A model generated the notes under the pieces. That model was not told where the DNA came from. It saw only the letters and a program-made list of their open reading frames with translations, and did not search any database. Positions 1 through 7,743 of a stretch of DNA of 11,850 bases are shown here, piece after piece. Source of the DNA: an uncultured Lachnospiraceae bacterium (GTDB lineage Bacteria; Bacillota; Clostridia; Lachnospirales; Lachnospiraceae). Positions within the stretch are counted from its first letter, which is position 1. Every line of letters begins with the position of its first letter. The stretch covers positions 1 to 11,850 of the forward strand of contig CAJKQE010000068.1 in the NCBI GenBank assembly GCA_905201915.1, in the 5' to 3' direction. The position numbers and the translations under genes are program-made.

Positions 1-60
1 ATGGCAAGTAATCAGTGGATTGATGGTTACTATGTAGATGCATCTGGAAAGATGGCATAA
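1..60 (+). CDS. C-terminal end of a cell-wall-binding repeat protein (partial)
   Basis: The first 19 codons read through to TAA at 58-60. The residues (ASNQWIDGYYVDASGKMA) have the tryptophan, paired-tyrosine and glycine pattern of choline/cell-wall-binding repeats (the CW_binding_1 type), which usually sit in tandem at the C-terminus of secreted surface proteins or hydrolases of clostridia and streptococci. The ATG at base 1 is almost certainly an internal methionine, because the same motif normally carries one at this point and no upstream sequence is visible. The protein's catalytic or adhesive part lies outside the window, so its function is unknown. The end of the gene is well supported. 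Confidence 0.75.
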   Translation: MASNQWIDGYYVDASGKMA

Positions 61-86
61 AGAATAGAAAATCTCTTCTTTAGAGG

Positions 87-115
87 TTGAAAACCTGTTG
101 CTTAACAGGTATAAT
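87..115 (+). promoter_or_regulatory. Sigma-A promoter of glyS
   Basis: The -35 box TTGAAA is at 87-92 and a perfect -10 box TATAAT is at 110-115, with an optimal 17-bp spacer. The predicted transcription start is near 122. The spacer is almost entirely the inverted repeat described separately, so a protein bound there would block polymerase. Confidence 0.8.
93..110. repeat. Perfect inverted repeat in the glyS promoter spacer (candidate operator)
   Basis: The arms ACCTGTT (93-99) and AACAGGT (104-110) are perfectly complementary around the 4-base centre GCTT. The repeat begins immediately after the -35 box and its last base is the first base of the -10 box. It has no T-tail. Operator function is inferred from position only; it could also be the remnant of a terminator for the upstream gene. 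Confidence 0.55.
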
Positions 116-180
116 AGGCTTCATAAACAAAAATGCCATAACAGTATTTTGAAAAAATGTAAAATAGAGGAGATTGTACA

Positions 181-1575
181 ATGGAAAAGACAATGGAAAA
201 GATTGTTGCACTTGCAAAATCCAGAGGATTTGTATATCCGGGTTCTGAAATTTACGGAGGTCTGGCAAATACATGGGATTATGGAAATCTTGGTGTTGAA
301 TTAAAAAACAATGTAAAAAAAGCATGGTGGCAGAAATTCGTAATGGAGAGCCCATACAATGTAGGTGTTGACTGTGCCATTTTAATGAACCCACAGACAT
401 GGGTTGCTTCAGGACATTTAGGAGGTTTCTCTGATCCTCTGATGGACTGTAAAGAATGTCATGAGCGTTTCCGTGCAGATAAAATTATCGAAGATTACTG
501 TGCAGAAAAAGGAATTGCCATTGAAGGAAGTGTAGATGCATGGTCACAGGAACAGATGAAGGATTTTATTGAAGAACATCAAATTCCATGTCCTACCTGT
601 GGAAAACATAATTTTACAGACATTCGTCAGTTTAACCTGATGTTTAAAACTTTCCAGGGTGTTACAGAGGATGCAAAAAATACAGTATATTTAAGACCGG
701 AAACAGCACAGGGTATCTTTGTAAACTTTAAAAACGTACAGAGAACATCCAGAAAGAAACTTCCTTTCGGTATTGCACAGATTGGTAAATCTTTCCGTAA
801 TGAAATTACACCGGGTAACTTTACATTCCGTACTCGTGAATTTGAGCAGATGGAGCTGGAATTCTTCTGTAAACCAGATACAGATTTAGAATGGTTTGCA
901 TATTGGAAACAGTTCTGCCTTGACTGGCTGCACAGTCTGGGATTGAAAGATGAAGAAGTTCGTTATCGTGATCATGACAAAGAGGAATTGAGCTTTTACA
1001 GTAAAGCAACTACAGACGTAGAATTCCTTTTCCCATTTGGCTGGGGCGAACTTTGGGGTATTGCTGACAGAACAGATTACGACTTGACACAGCATCAGAA
1101 TGTTTCCGGACAGGATATGTCTTACTTTGATGATGAAACAAATCAGAAATACATTCCTTATGTTGTTGAGCCATCTCTTGGGGCAGATCGTATGGTACTT
1201 GCATTCCTTTGCAGTGCTTATGACGAAGAAGTATTAGATGCAGAAAAGAACGATGTTCGTACAGTGCTTCGTTTCCATCCTGTATTGGCACCTGTTAAAA
1301 TTGGTGTACTTCCATTATCTAAGAAGTTAAATGAAGGTGCATTAAAGGTGTTTGAACAGCTGTCTAAAAAATATAATTGTGAATTTGATGACAGAGGAAA
1401 CATTGGTAAACGTTACCGTCGTCAGGATGAAATCGGTACACCATTCTGTGTAACTTATGATTTCGATTCTGAAACAGATGGAGCTGTTACAGTACGTGAC
1501 CGTGACACCATGGAACAGGAAAGAGTAAAAATTGAAGATTTAAAAGCATATTTCGAAGAAAAATTTGTATTCTAA
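181..1575 (+). CDS. glyS: Glycyl-tRNA synthetase, dimeric class II type
   Basis: This cytoplasmic enzyme charges tRNA-Gly with glycine using ATP. The 464 residues match the usual size of the alpha2-type bacterial enzyme, as opposed to the separate GlyQ and GlyS subunits. Visible in order are the N-terminal active-site start (GLANTWDYG, 27-35, then LKNN); two CxxC pairs, C90/C93 and C137/C140, consistent with a zinc-binding insertion; the RPETAQGIF glycine-site motif (172-180); class II motif 2 (FRNE, 205-208, then FRTREFEQME); class II motif 3 (EPSLGADR, 330-337); and a C-terminal anticodon-binding domain from about residue 370. The start is supported by GAGGAG at 167-172, eight bases before ATG. 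It has its own promoter and terminator, so it is probably monocistronic. The symbol glyS is also applied to the beta subunit of the other type; some annotators use glyQS here. Confidence 0.96.
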   Translation: MEKTMEKIVALAKSRGFVYPGSEIYGGLANTWDYGNLGVELKNNVKKAWWQKFVMESPYNVGVDCAILMNPQTWVASGHLGGFSDPLMDCKECHERFRADKIIEDYCAEKGIAIEGSVDAWSQEQMKDFIEEHQIPCPTCGKHNFTDIRQFNLMFKTFQGVTEDAKNTVYLRPETAQGIFVNFKNVQRTSRKKLPFGIAQIGKSFRNEITPGNFTFRTREFEQMELEFFCKPDTDLEWFAYWKQFCLDWLHSLGLKDEEVRYRDHDKEELSFYSKATTDVEFLFPFGWGELWGIADRTDYDLTQHQNVSGQDMSYFDDETNQKYIPYVVEPSLGADRMVLAFLCSAYDEEVLDAEKNDVRTVLRFHPVLAPVKIGVLPLSKKLNEGALKVFEQLSKKYNCEFDDRGNIGKRYRRQDEIGTPFCVTYDFDSETDGAVTVRDRDTMEQERVKIEDLKAYFEEKFVF

Positions 1576-1593
1576 GAAAACTTGCAAAAAATG

Positions 1594-1625
1594 GGAGCTG
1601 TTGTAAAAGACAGCTCCGTTTTTTT
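1594..1625 (+). terminator. Intrinsic terminator of glyS
   Basis: A perfect 8-bp stem, GGAGCTGT (1594-1601) with ACAGCTCC (1610-1617), encloses an 8-base loop. It is followed by one G and seven T residues (1619-1625). An A-run lies just upstream (1586-1591), so weak bidirectional function is possible. It separates glyS from the signalling cluster. Confidence 0.9.
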
Positions 1626-1707
1626 ATTGTTGTACGGGATAGATAGACTCTTTTCAAAATGTCAAATTTCTTGCTGAAAAATTACGAATATGGTATATTT
1701 TTTTATA

Positions 1708-1716
1708 TGATATAAT
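1708..1716 (+). promoter_or_regulatory. Extended -10 promoter of the c-di-GMP cluster
   Basis: TGATATAAT at 1708-1716 is a perfect extended -10 element (TG, one base, TATAAT). No good -35 box sits 17 bp upstream, which is common for extended -10 promoters. The predicted start is near 1723, giving a leader of only about 26 nt before ATG 1749, with no room for a riboswitch. The region 1626-1700 is AT-rich with no other recognisable element. Confidence 0.7.
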
Positions 1717-1738
1717 TAGGTAATGCAAAAAAATACGT

Positions 1739-1744
1739 GAGGGG
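1739..1744 (+). promoter_or_regulatory. Ribosome-binding site that fixes the cyclase start
   Basis: GAGGGG lies four bases before ATG 1749 and overlaps the alternative GTG codon at 1737. It therefore argues for the ATG start and against the 4-codon extension. Confidence 0.7.
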
Positions 1745-1748
1745 ATTT

Positions 1749-3617
1749 ATGGAAAAAAATACCGGATTTGAAAATAAAAAGAAAAAGTTTATATCATTGG
1801 TTATTGGTTTGGTTATATCTGTTGTTGCGATATGTTTTATTTTTTATAAAAATTATAGTAGAATTTATGAGTTGCTTTTGAATAAAGATATGGAGCAAAT
1901 TGAGTTTACATCTGATTTTGTTACAAAGCTTATACAAACGGAAATTGAAAATCTTTTATCGGGACTGGAAGCCAGTCAAAAAATTTTCTTGGACAATAAT
2001 GTAGGAGAACAAGATGAGATTGTAGAACTTTTAAGTGAAATAAAACAGGAGCGACATTTTGAAAAAATCGGTGTTGTAAATTTAACAGGAATAAGCCTTG
2101 ATGATACAGGAAAAATAGAAAAAATAGAGGATACAGAATTTCTCAACAGTATGCGTAATAACCAAAATTATCTGTCAAATGTTATAGATATTTCAGATAT
2201 TATGATGATTGCAGTACCTATAACAAGAAATGATGAAGTGACAGGGGCAATCTGGGGATATTATTCCATTTCAAAAATTTCCGAAAAAATTGAGCTAATG
2301 AAAGATTCTCAAAGATACTTTCAGATTATTGATGATACTGGATTGTATATCAGTAGTTCCAACAATGTACATTCTTTTGCGGAGGATATAAATATATGGG
2401 AGGAATTAGAGAAATATGAAATATCTGAGGGGATAACTGTTGAGGAAATACGTAATAACGTAGAAAATGGAAAATCGGGTCAATTTCATTTTACTTTTGC
2501 CGGTCAGGGAAGATATGTAACTTATGAGCCGTTGGGGATTAAAAACTGGTATGTATTTTCTGTGTTAGTAGAGGAATATTTAGGAAGCTATGTAAAAGAA
2601 ATTGAAGAGGCATTTTCTTATCTTTTATGGGGAGTGTTTGGCGTAATTATGATAGGTATAGGTTTTATTGGGAAATCTATCTATGTGACTACGGGTTATA
2701 TAAAGGAACAAAATGAAAAGCTATTTACGAAAAATTCATTATTGTTTACCGTTTTAAGATATACAAAGGATATTCCTTTTGAAATAAATCTTGCGGATAG
2801 AACACTGACTATATATAGGGGGAAAGATGAAGAAAGAGAAGTATGCAGGAAATTGGACTATTTCATACCTGAGAATATGCTTCGAAATGAACGGATATGT
2901 TTAGAAGAATATGATAAATATAATGCAATTTATGAAAGTCTTACAAAAGGTAAAAGTGTAGAGCCGGTTGTTTTGAAATTAAAGATAGACGGAAAATGGG
3001 ATTATAATAAATTGCATATAAAAACGATTGATAAAAATCATATTGTAGGATTTTTGGAAGATTATAATGAACAAGAATATCAAAATCAAAAGATGGAAGA
3101 AATAAGCATAAAAAATCAGATTGATTTTTTGACTACATTGTATAACAGGGAATTTTTCTCGCTAGAAGTAGAAAAAATATTGAAAGAAAGACTGAGTCAT
3201 GAGACAGAGCAGAAATCAGCGCTGTTTCTGTTAGATTTGGATTTCTTTAAGAAAGCAAATGATACACTGGGGCACATAGCAGGAGACGAAATCTTACATA
3301 AAAGTGGACTGGTTATGAAATCGATTATCAGAAGTACAGATTTGGCAGGGAGATTGGGAGGAGACGAATTTGTGCTGTTTATAAAAGATGCAAAAGATAT
3401 TTCAGCAATACAAGTATGTGCAGAGAAAGTGAATAAGGCTTTACATAGGACTTATGGTGAAGGAGAAAAAACAGTAACAGTCAGTGTTTCCATTGGGATT
3501 GCCGTTGTGACGAAAGAAAAAACTTTTTCAGAGCTTTACAAAACAGCAGATTTAGCTCTTTATGAGGCTAAGAAACAAGGTAGAAACGGATACTATATTA
3601 TTTCAGGAGATTCATAA
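1749..3617 (+). CDS. Membrane-bound diguanylate cyclase with Cache-like sensor
   Basis: This protein is predicted to make c-di-GMP from two GTP at the inner face of the membrane. The 622 residues contain transmembrane segment 1 (about 14-34), an extracytoplasmic double-Cache-like sensor (about 40-280, ending with the typical Y..YEPLGIKNWYVFSV segment), transmembrane segment 2 (about 289-310), a PAS-like linker (about 325-440) and a GGDEF domain (about 455-620). The catalytic GGDEF (537-541) is intact, as is the inhibitory I-site RxxD (R528 to D531) exactly five residues upstream, so the enzyme should be active and product-inhibited. The ATG at 1749 is preferred to an in-frame GTG at 1737 because that GTG overlaps the SD GAGGGG (1739-1744). 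It is the first gene of a closely spaced run: the next gene starts 25 bp after its stop. The sensed ligand is unknown. Confidence 0.9.
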   Translation: MEKNTGFENKKKKFISLVIGLVISVVAICFIFYKNYSRIYELLLNKDMEQIEFTSDFVTKLIQTEIENLLSGLEASQKIFLDNNVGEQDEIVELLSEIKQERHFEKIGVVNLTGISLDDTGKIEKIEDTEFLNSMRNNQNYLSNVIDISDIMMIAVPITRNDEVTGAIWGYYSISKISEKIELMKDSQRYFQIIDDTGLYISSSNNVHSFAEDINIWEELEKYEISEGITVEEIRNNVENGKSGQFHFTFAGQGRYVTYEPLGIKNWYVFSVLVEEYLGSYVKEIEEAFSYLLWGVFGVIMIGIGFIGKSIYVTTGYIKEQNEKLFTKNSLLFTVLRYTKDIPFEINLADRTLTIYRGKDEEREVCRKLDYFIPENMLRNERICLEEYDKYNAIYESLTKGKSVEPVVLKLKIDGKWDYNKLHIKTIDKNHIVGFLEDYNEQEYQNQKMEEISIKNQIDFLTTLYNREFFSLEVEKILKERLSHETEQKSALFLLDLDFFKKANDTLGHIAGDEILHKSGLVMKSIIRSTDLAGRLGGDEFVLFIKDAKDISAIQVCAEKVNKALHRTYGEGEKTVTVSVSIGIAVVTKEKTFSELYKTADLALYEAKKQGRNGYYIISGDS

Positions 3618-3642
3618 AGGATTTTAGGAGGGGCGGAATTAA

Positions 3643-4431
3643 ATGAAAAGTAACAGTATTGAAAAGACCTTGCCAAGGCTATTACGGTGGATGATTATCT
3701 TCTTTTTATTACTGATTTTACCTGTAAATATATATTTTCAATTATATATGCAGCATCAGAGCCAACTGGGAAATTCAAAAGAGTTATTTGGGCAGTTAGA
3801 ACAGATGATTTATACAAATGCGGAAGATATGAAAAGTGCAAAAGAAGACTTTTCCAGACAATGTATTCAAACAGCAGAAATGGCTGGATATTTCGTAGAA
3901 CATTATCCGGAGACTATATCCAGTATAGAACACACGAAAGAATTAGCAAAGAAGCTGGGGGTAGATGAAATTCATTATTTTACACCGGAAGGGGAAGTTT
4001 ATGCAGGTACCCATCCGGAATACTACGGATTTACTTTTTATTCCGGAGAACAAATGGAATTTTTTGCGCCTATGTTAGCAGATAAATCTTTAAAACTTTT
4101 TCAGGATATTATGCCTAATACGGCAGAGGGTAAAGAAATGCAGTATGCAGCAGTATGGTTGGAAGATGGAAGCGGTATTATACAGATTGGTATGGAACCA
4201 AGACGACTGTTAGAGAAATTGGAAGAAAAAAGTTTGCCGAATATCATTTCTATGATGCCTTTTGAAATGAATGGATATTTATATGTTGTCGATAAAAAAT
4301 CCAAAGCAATTATTGCTTCTACAGAAGCAGATTTAATTGGAACAAAGGTAGGGGAAGAAATTTATCAAAATAATACCGGTACATCTGTCAATGAATTTCA
4401 TTATAAATTTAGAGATAAAAGAAATGTTTAA
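3643..4431 (+). pseudogene. Sensor half of a disrupted membrane diguanylate cyclase
   Basis: These 262 codons start at an ATG behind a near-perfect SD (AGGAGGGG, 3626-3633) and encode transmembrane segment 1 (about 16-36) plus most of a Cache-like extracytoplasmic sensor, including the membrane-proximal KSKAIIASTEADLIG segment (218-233). The frame then runs into TAA at 4429-4431. The second transmembrane helix and cytoplasmic domains continue in the +1 frame from about 4421. Compared with the sensors of the genes on either side, the last strand region (in the upstream gene about 21 residues from RYVTYEP to SVLVE) is missing here. An out-of-frame deletion of about 20 codons therefore fits better than a one-base slip. 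As it stands, the product is an anchored sensor with no output domain. A sequencing or assembly error remains possible. Confidence 0.75.
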
Positions 4432-5512
4432 ATCCACTGCGCTGATTTTGCTGTATATAGTTTTTGTTTCTATTGGTGTACTTATGATTATCAGATGGTA
4501 TGTAAATCAGAAATTAATAAAAAATCTTACTATAGTTATTCATGAACTGAAAAAAATCGAAGATGGGAATATATCTAATATTACTTTGAAAACAGGGATT
4601 ACAGAGTTTGATGAATTATTGTTTTATATTAATCAAATGCTGGATAACATTCGTTCCAATTGGAATAAGATTTCTTATATTATGGATAAAGGGAAAATTC
4701 CAGTGGGAATTTTAGAACGAAATACGTTTTATAAAAAGACTTTTATTAATGAACGTATGTTGGACATTTTAGGAATAGAGAATTATGCTGATATGCAATT
4801 GCAAGAAATTTCTGATTTTGTACAGGAAGAGCTAAAACAGGCAGAAAACCATGAAATAGATTCCGGAGAACATATCTATGAGTATGACAAAAATGGAGAA
4901 ATAAGATATCTTCGTATTGAGAAAGAGATAGAGAAACAAAGTATTACATATTATGTAACGGATATATCTCTTTGGTGGGAAGAAATTTATCAGCTGAGAG
5001 AAAAGAGCGAGATTGATTTGCTGACAAATTTATATAACAGAAGAGGTTTTAATGAGAAAATGAACACACTTTTTGCAGAACCGGAAAATCTGGGGTGTGC
5101 TATGATGATTATGGCAGATGCTGATAATTTGAAAAAATTTAATGATATCTATGGACATCATGTAGGAGATGAATATTTAAAAGGAATTGCCAGATTATTT
5201 CAAAGCGCTGTTGGGGAAAATTCTGTTTGCGCCAGACTGGGTGGCGATGAATTTATTATTTTCTTATATGGATTTTCATCTATGCAGGAATTACAGGAAA
5301 AGGCCTGCGATATAAGGGCAAAATGTGGACAACCGTTTATTAGTCAGCAGATAGATTTAGAAGATAAATTTCAATTTTCCATGGGGACTGCATTCTACCC
5401 AATGGATGGAACAGATTTTCATTTACTTATGCGTGTTGCAGATGAAAAAATGTATCAGGAGAAAAAGAAACGAAAATTTTCGGGGGGGGGTATCATCATA
5501 AATGAAAACTGA
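4391..5512 (+). pseudogene. Output half of the disrupted cyclase: TM, HAMP, PAS, GGDEF
   Basis: This frame continues the preceding gene. From the first ATG it has 373 codons: a transmembrane helix (about 15-36), a HAMP-like linker (about 40-90), a PAS-like domain (about 95-195) and a GGDEF domain (about 205-362) with intact GGDEF at 284-288 and the DADNLKKFND metal-binding strand (243-252). The I-site is lost (G275, E276, N277, S278 in place of RxxD), so product inhibition is not expected. No SD precedes ATG 4391. Another ATG at 4424 lies three bases before the upstream stop codon, so reinitiation could make a sensorless membrane cyclase of 362 residues. The coding end contains a G9 run (5482-5490), and the stop overlaps the next gene by 11 bases. 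The catalytic residues are preserved, so loss of the sensor link may be recent or tolerated. Confidence 0.75.
5482..5490 (+). repeat. G9 homopolymer overlapping a ribosome-binding site
   Basis: Nine consecutive G residues close the GGDEF ORF and lie 11 bases before ATG 5502 of the phosphodiesterase gene. They are the only SD-like sequence for that start. Homopolymer G runs of this length are prone to slipped-strand length change. Confidence 0.8.
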
Positions 5513-7724
5513 GAACCAATTTATGGAGAAGCAAAAAGATTTAGTGCAATGGTGCATAATGGCAATAATAAGTGTAATTTTGTTCTCATGTCTCATCATG
5601 AATACTGTGAAGATGAATGAAGCAATGAAAGAAGAAACAAAAAGTTATGTAACAGATATGGCCAATCAGATGAGTAGAGAAATATCTTATCGTATTCAGA
5701 GCTATGAACCCTATATTAGTGAAACAGCAGACTCGTTTTCTAAGATGCCCGATCGTATATTGAACGAGGAGGTTTTGGAAAAGAAAAAAGCTCCTTTGTT
5801 ATTTGAACGTTTAGTCGTGGTTGACAGAGAGGGGAATACATTACCGGAAAATTTTATGTACACAAATTTTAATAAGTATTTTGAAGAAAATCAGGATATT
5901 TTTGAAGAAAGCAAGACAGTTGCCATAGATGATAGAACAATTTTCTTTTCCTCGCCGATGATAAAAGAAGGAGTACCTGATAGAGTTTTAGTTGGAGTAC
6001 AGGGGAGTAAAAGCCTACAGACTATTTTAACTGAAGTTAATTGCCAGAAGGAGGGCTTTAGCTGTATTGTCAGCAAAAATGGGGAAGTAATTGTAAAGGG
6101 AGAAAAATCAGAAAAAAATTCTCAAATCAGAGAGTGGATTGACGAAAAGATAAAGGGTAATGAAGAGCAGGCAATCAGTAAGATGATTATCAATATAAAT
6201 CAGAAAAATCAGGAGGTTTTTGAAATTCCTTTAGGTGACAATGATACGGTAATTATGGCATGTGATTCGCTGGAATTTAATGATTGGTATCTTCTTTCTT
6301 TTATACCTTCTACGATATTAAAGGAAAACACAACACCATATATAGATAAATATTGGTTCATTACTTTGTTAAGCATAGTCGTATTTGGTATAGTGGTAAT
6401 TAAAATAAGGTGTTTTTATAAAGAGAATGTTAGAAAAATTGAGAAAATAGCATTTACAGACTTCATTACGGGAGGAAGCAATAATGCAGCCTTTTTAATT
6501 GAGGCAAAGCAAAAAATCCAGGCAAATACAAAGAAGAAATATGTTATGGTATTTCTGAATATTTTAGGATTTAAAAATATCAATGAAAAGTATGGTGTTA
6601 CAGCAGGTAATCATGCTTTGAAATATATTTATCAAGTTTTGAAAAAATGTATTTATGAAGATGAGATTGTGGCGAGAAGTGAAAGTGATCATTATTTTAT
6701 TCTTTTACAGGAAGAAACAGAAGAAGCTGTTCAAAAACGAATTGATATTATGATGCAAAAGATACACGGAACAGAAACGGAAACAGCATACGACTATGGT
6801 ATTAGTTTTTCTCAGGGTGCCAGCTTTATTGAGGAAAAGGATGAAGAATTGCGTGTTTATCAAAATAGAGCAGTAGTAGCCAGTGAGTATTATAATAACA
6901 GTAAACATTGCGTTTTTTATAATAAGGAGCTTTATACAAAACTAAACAGGGAAATTGTTTTAAATGAATCTTTTGAAAAAGCTATTGAAGATAATGAATT
7001 TGAAGTTTATTTTCAGCCAAAGATAAATTTGGATAATGAAAAAACTGCAGGTGCCGAAGCTTTGGTTCGATGGAAACATAAAGAGTATGGAATGATATCT
7101 CCGGGAGAGTTTATCTCCTTGTTTGAGGTAAATGGGAAGATATGTCGTTTAGATTTGTATGTTTTTGAAATAGTTTGTAAAAAGTTAAATGAGTGGAAGG
7201 AAAGAGAACTTCCTCCAATAAAAGTATCTGTGAATTTATCTCGAGTGCATCTTATGGAACAGGGAATAGAGTGTTTGAAAAGATTTAAAGATATAAAAGA
7301 TAAATATCAAATTCCTGACGGACAAATTGAGTTAGAGCTGACAGAGTCTATGGTGATTGAGATAAAACAGCTGGAAAAAATCAAAAAAATAATAGCACAG
7401 ATACAGGCATGCGGGTTTTTATGTTCGTTGGATGATTTTGGCTCTGGATATTCCTCATTGGCACTTTTAAAGGAATTTGATGTAGATATCATTAAATTAG
7501 ACAGATTATTTTTTGTAAACAGCAATGAAAAAACCTGGAAAGTTGTAAAAGCCTTTATTTCATTAGCACATGAATTGAATATTACAGTGGTAGCGGAAGG
7601 AGTGGAAGAAAAATACCAAATTGAAAAATTAAAAGAAATAAATTGTGATTTGATACAGGGATATGTTTATGCAAGACCATTACCGGAAGAAGAATTTGTA
7701 ACCTGGATAGAAGAAAGAAGATAA
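5502..7724 (+). CDS. Membrane c-di-GMP phosphodiesterase with degenerate GGDEF and intact EAL domain
   Basis: This protein of 740 residues is predicted to hydrolyse c-di-GMP to pGpG. It contains transmembrane segment 1 (about 17-35), an extracytoplasmic Cache-like sensor (about 45-275), transmembrane segment 2 (about 284-303), a GGDEF-fold domain (about 315-475) and an EAL domain (about 490-735). The GGDEF motif has become ESDHY (394-398) and no I-site is present, so cyclase activity is not expected; such domains often bind GTP or dimerise to control the EAL partner. The EAL residues are all there: E519-A-L, N578, E612, D644/D645 (DDFGSGYSS), K665, E699 and Q719. The start overlaps the previous ORF by 11 bases, suggesting translational coupling, and the next gene begins 19 bases after the stop. 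It probably opposes the two cyclases upstream in response to a separate signal. Confidence 0.92.
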   Translation: MKTENQFMEKQKDLVQWCIMAIISVILFSCLIMNTVKMNEAMKEETKSYVTDMANQMSREISYRIQSYEPYISETADSFSKMPDRILNEEVLEKKKAPLLFERLVVVDREGNTLPENFMYTNFNKYFEENQDIFEESKTVAIDDRTIFFSSPMIKEGVPDRVLVGVQGSKSLQTILTEVNCQKEGFSCIVSKNGEVIVKGEKSEKNSQIREWIDEKIKGNEEQAISKMIININQKNQEVFEIPLGDNDTVIMACDSLEFNDWYLLSFIPSTILKENTTPYIDKYWFITLLSIVVFGIVVIKIRCFYKENVRKIEKIAFTDFITGGSNNAAFLIEAKQKIQANTKKKYVMVFLNILGFKNINEKYGVTAGNHALKYIYQVLKKCIYEDEIVARSESDHYFILLQEETEEAVQKRIDIMMQKIHGTETETAYDYGISFSQGASFIEEKDEELRVYQNRAVVASEYYNNSKHCVFYNKELYTKLNREIVLNESFEKAIEDNEFEVYFQPKINLDNEKTAGAEALVRWKHKEYGMISPGEFISLFEVNGKICRLDLYVFEIVCKKLNEWKERELPPIKVSVNLSRVHLMEQGIECLKRFKDIKDKYQIPDGQIELELTESMVIEIKQLEKIKKIIAQIQACGFLCSLDDFGSGYSSLALLKEFDVDIIKLDRLFFVNSNEKTWKVVKAFISLAHELNITVVAEGVEEKYQIEKLKEINCDLIQGYVYARPLPEEEFVTWIEERR

Positions 7725-7743
7725 GAAATACGGGGGAAAACTT

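Larger units (their letters stand above)
61..180 (+). other. glyS upstream region with two small hairpins, no T-box
   Basis: Two small dyads occur between the surface-protein stop and glyS: a 7-bp stem with one wobble pair (70-76 with 82-88) and a perfect 7-bp stem (93-99 with 104-110). Neither is followed by a T-run, so neither looks like an ordinary intrinsic terminator. From the predicted transcription start near 122 the glyS leader is only about 58 nt. That is too short for the T-box leader that often precedes aminoacyl-tRNA synthetase genes in Firmicutes, and no T-box core sequence is visible. Confidence 0.5.

Noticed and set aside
93..110. Terminator of the surface-protein gene
   Set aside because: The stem is followed by ATAATAGG rather than a T-run and overlaps a perfect glyS promoter.
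61..180. T-box leader for glyS
   Set aside because: The predicted leader is about 58 nt and has no T-box core or antiterminator.
1737..1748. GTG start four codons upstream of the first cyclase ATG
   Set aside because: The GTG overlaps the SD GAGGGG; the ATG at 1749 is correctly placed behind it.
1620..1748. c-di-GMP (GEMM) riboswitch before the signalling cluster
   Set aside because: The promoter leaves about 26 nt of leader, and no GEMM conserved core is seen here or in other gaps.
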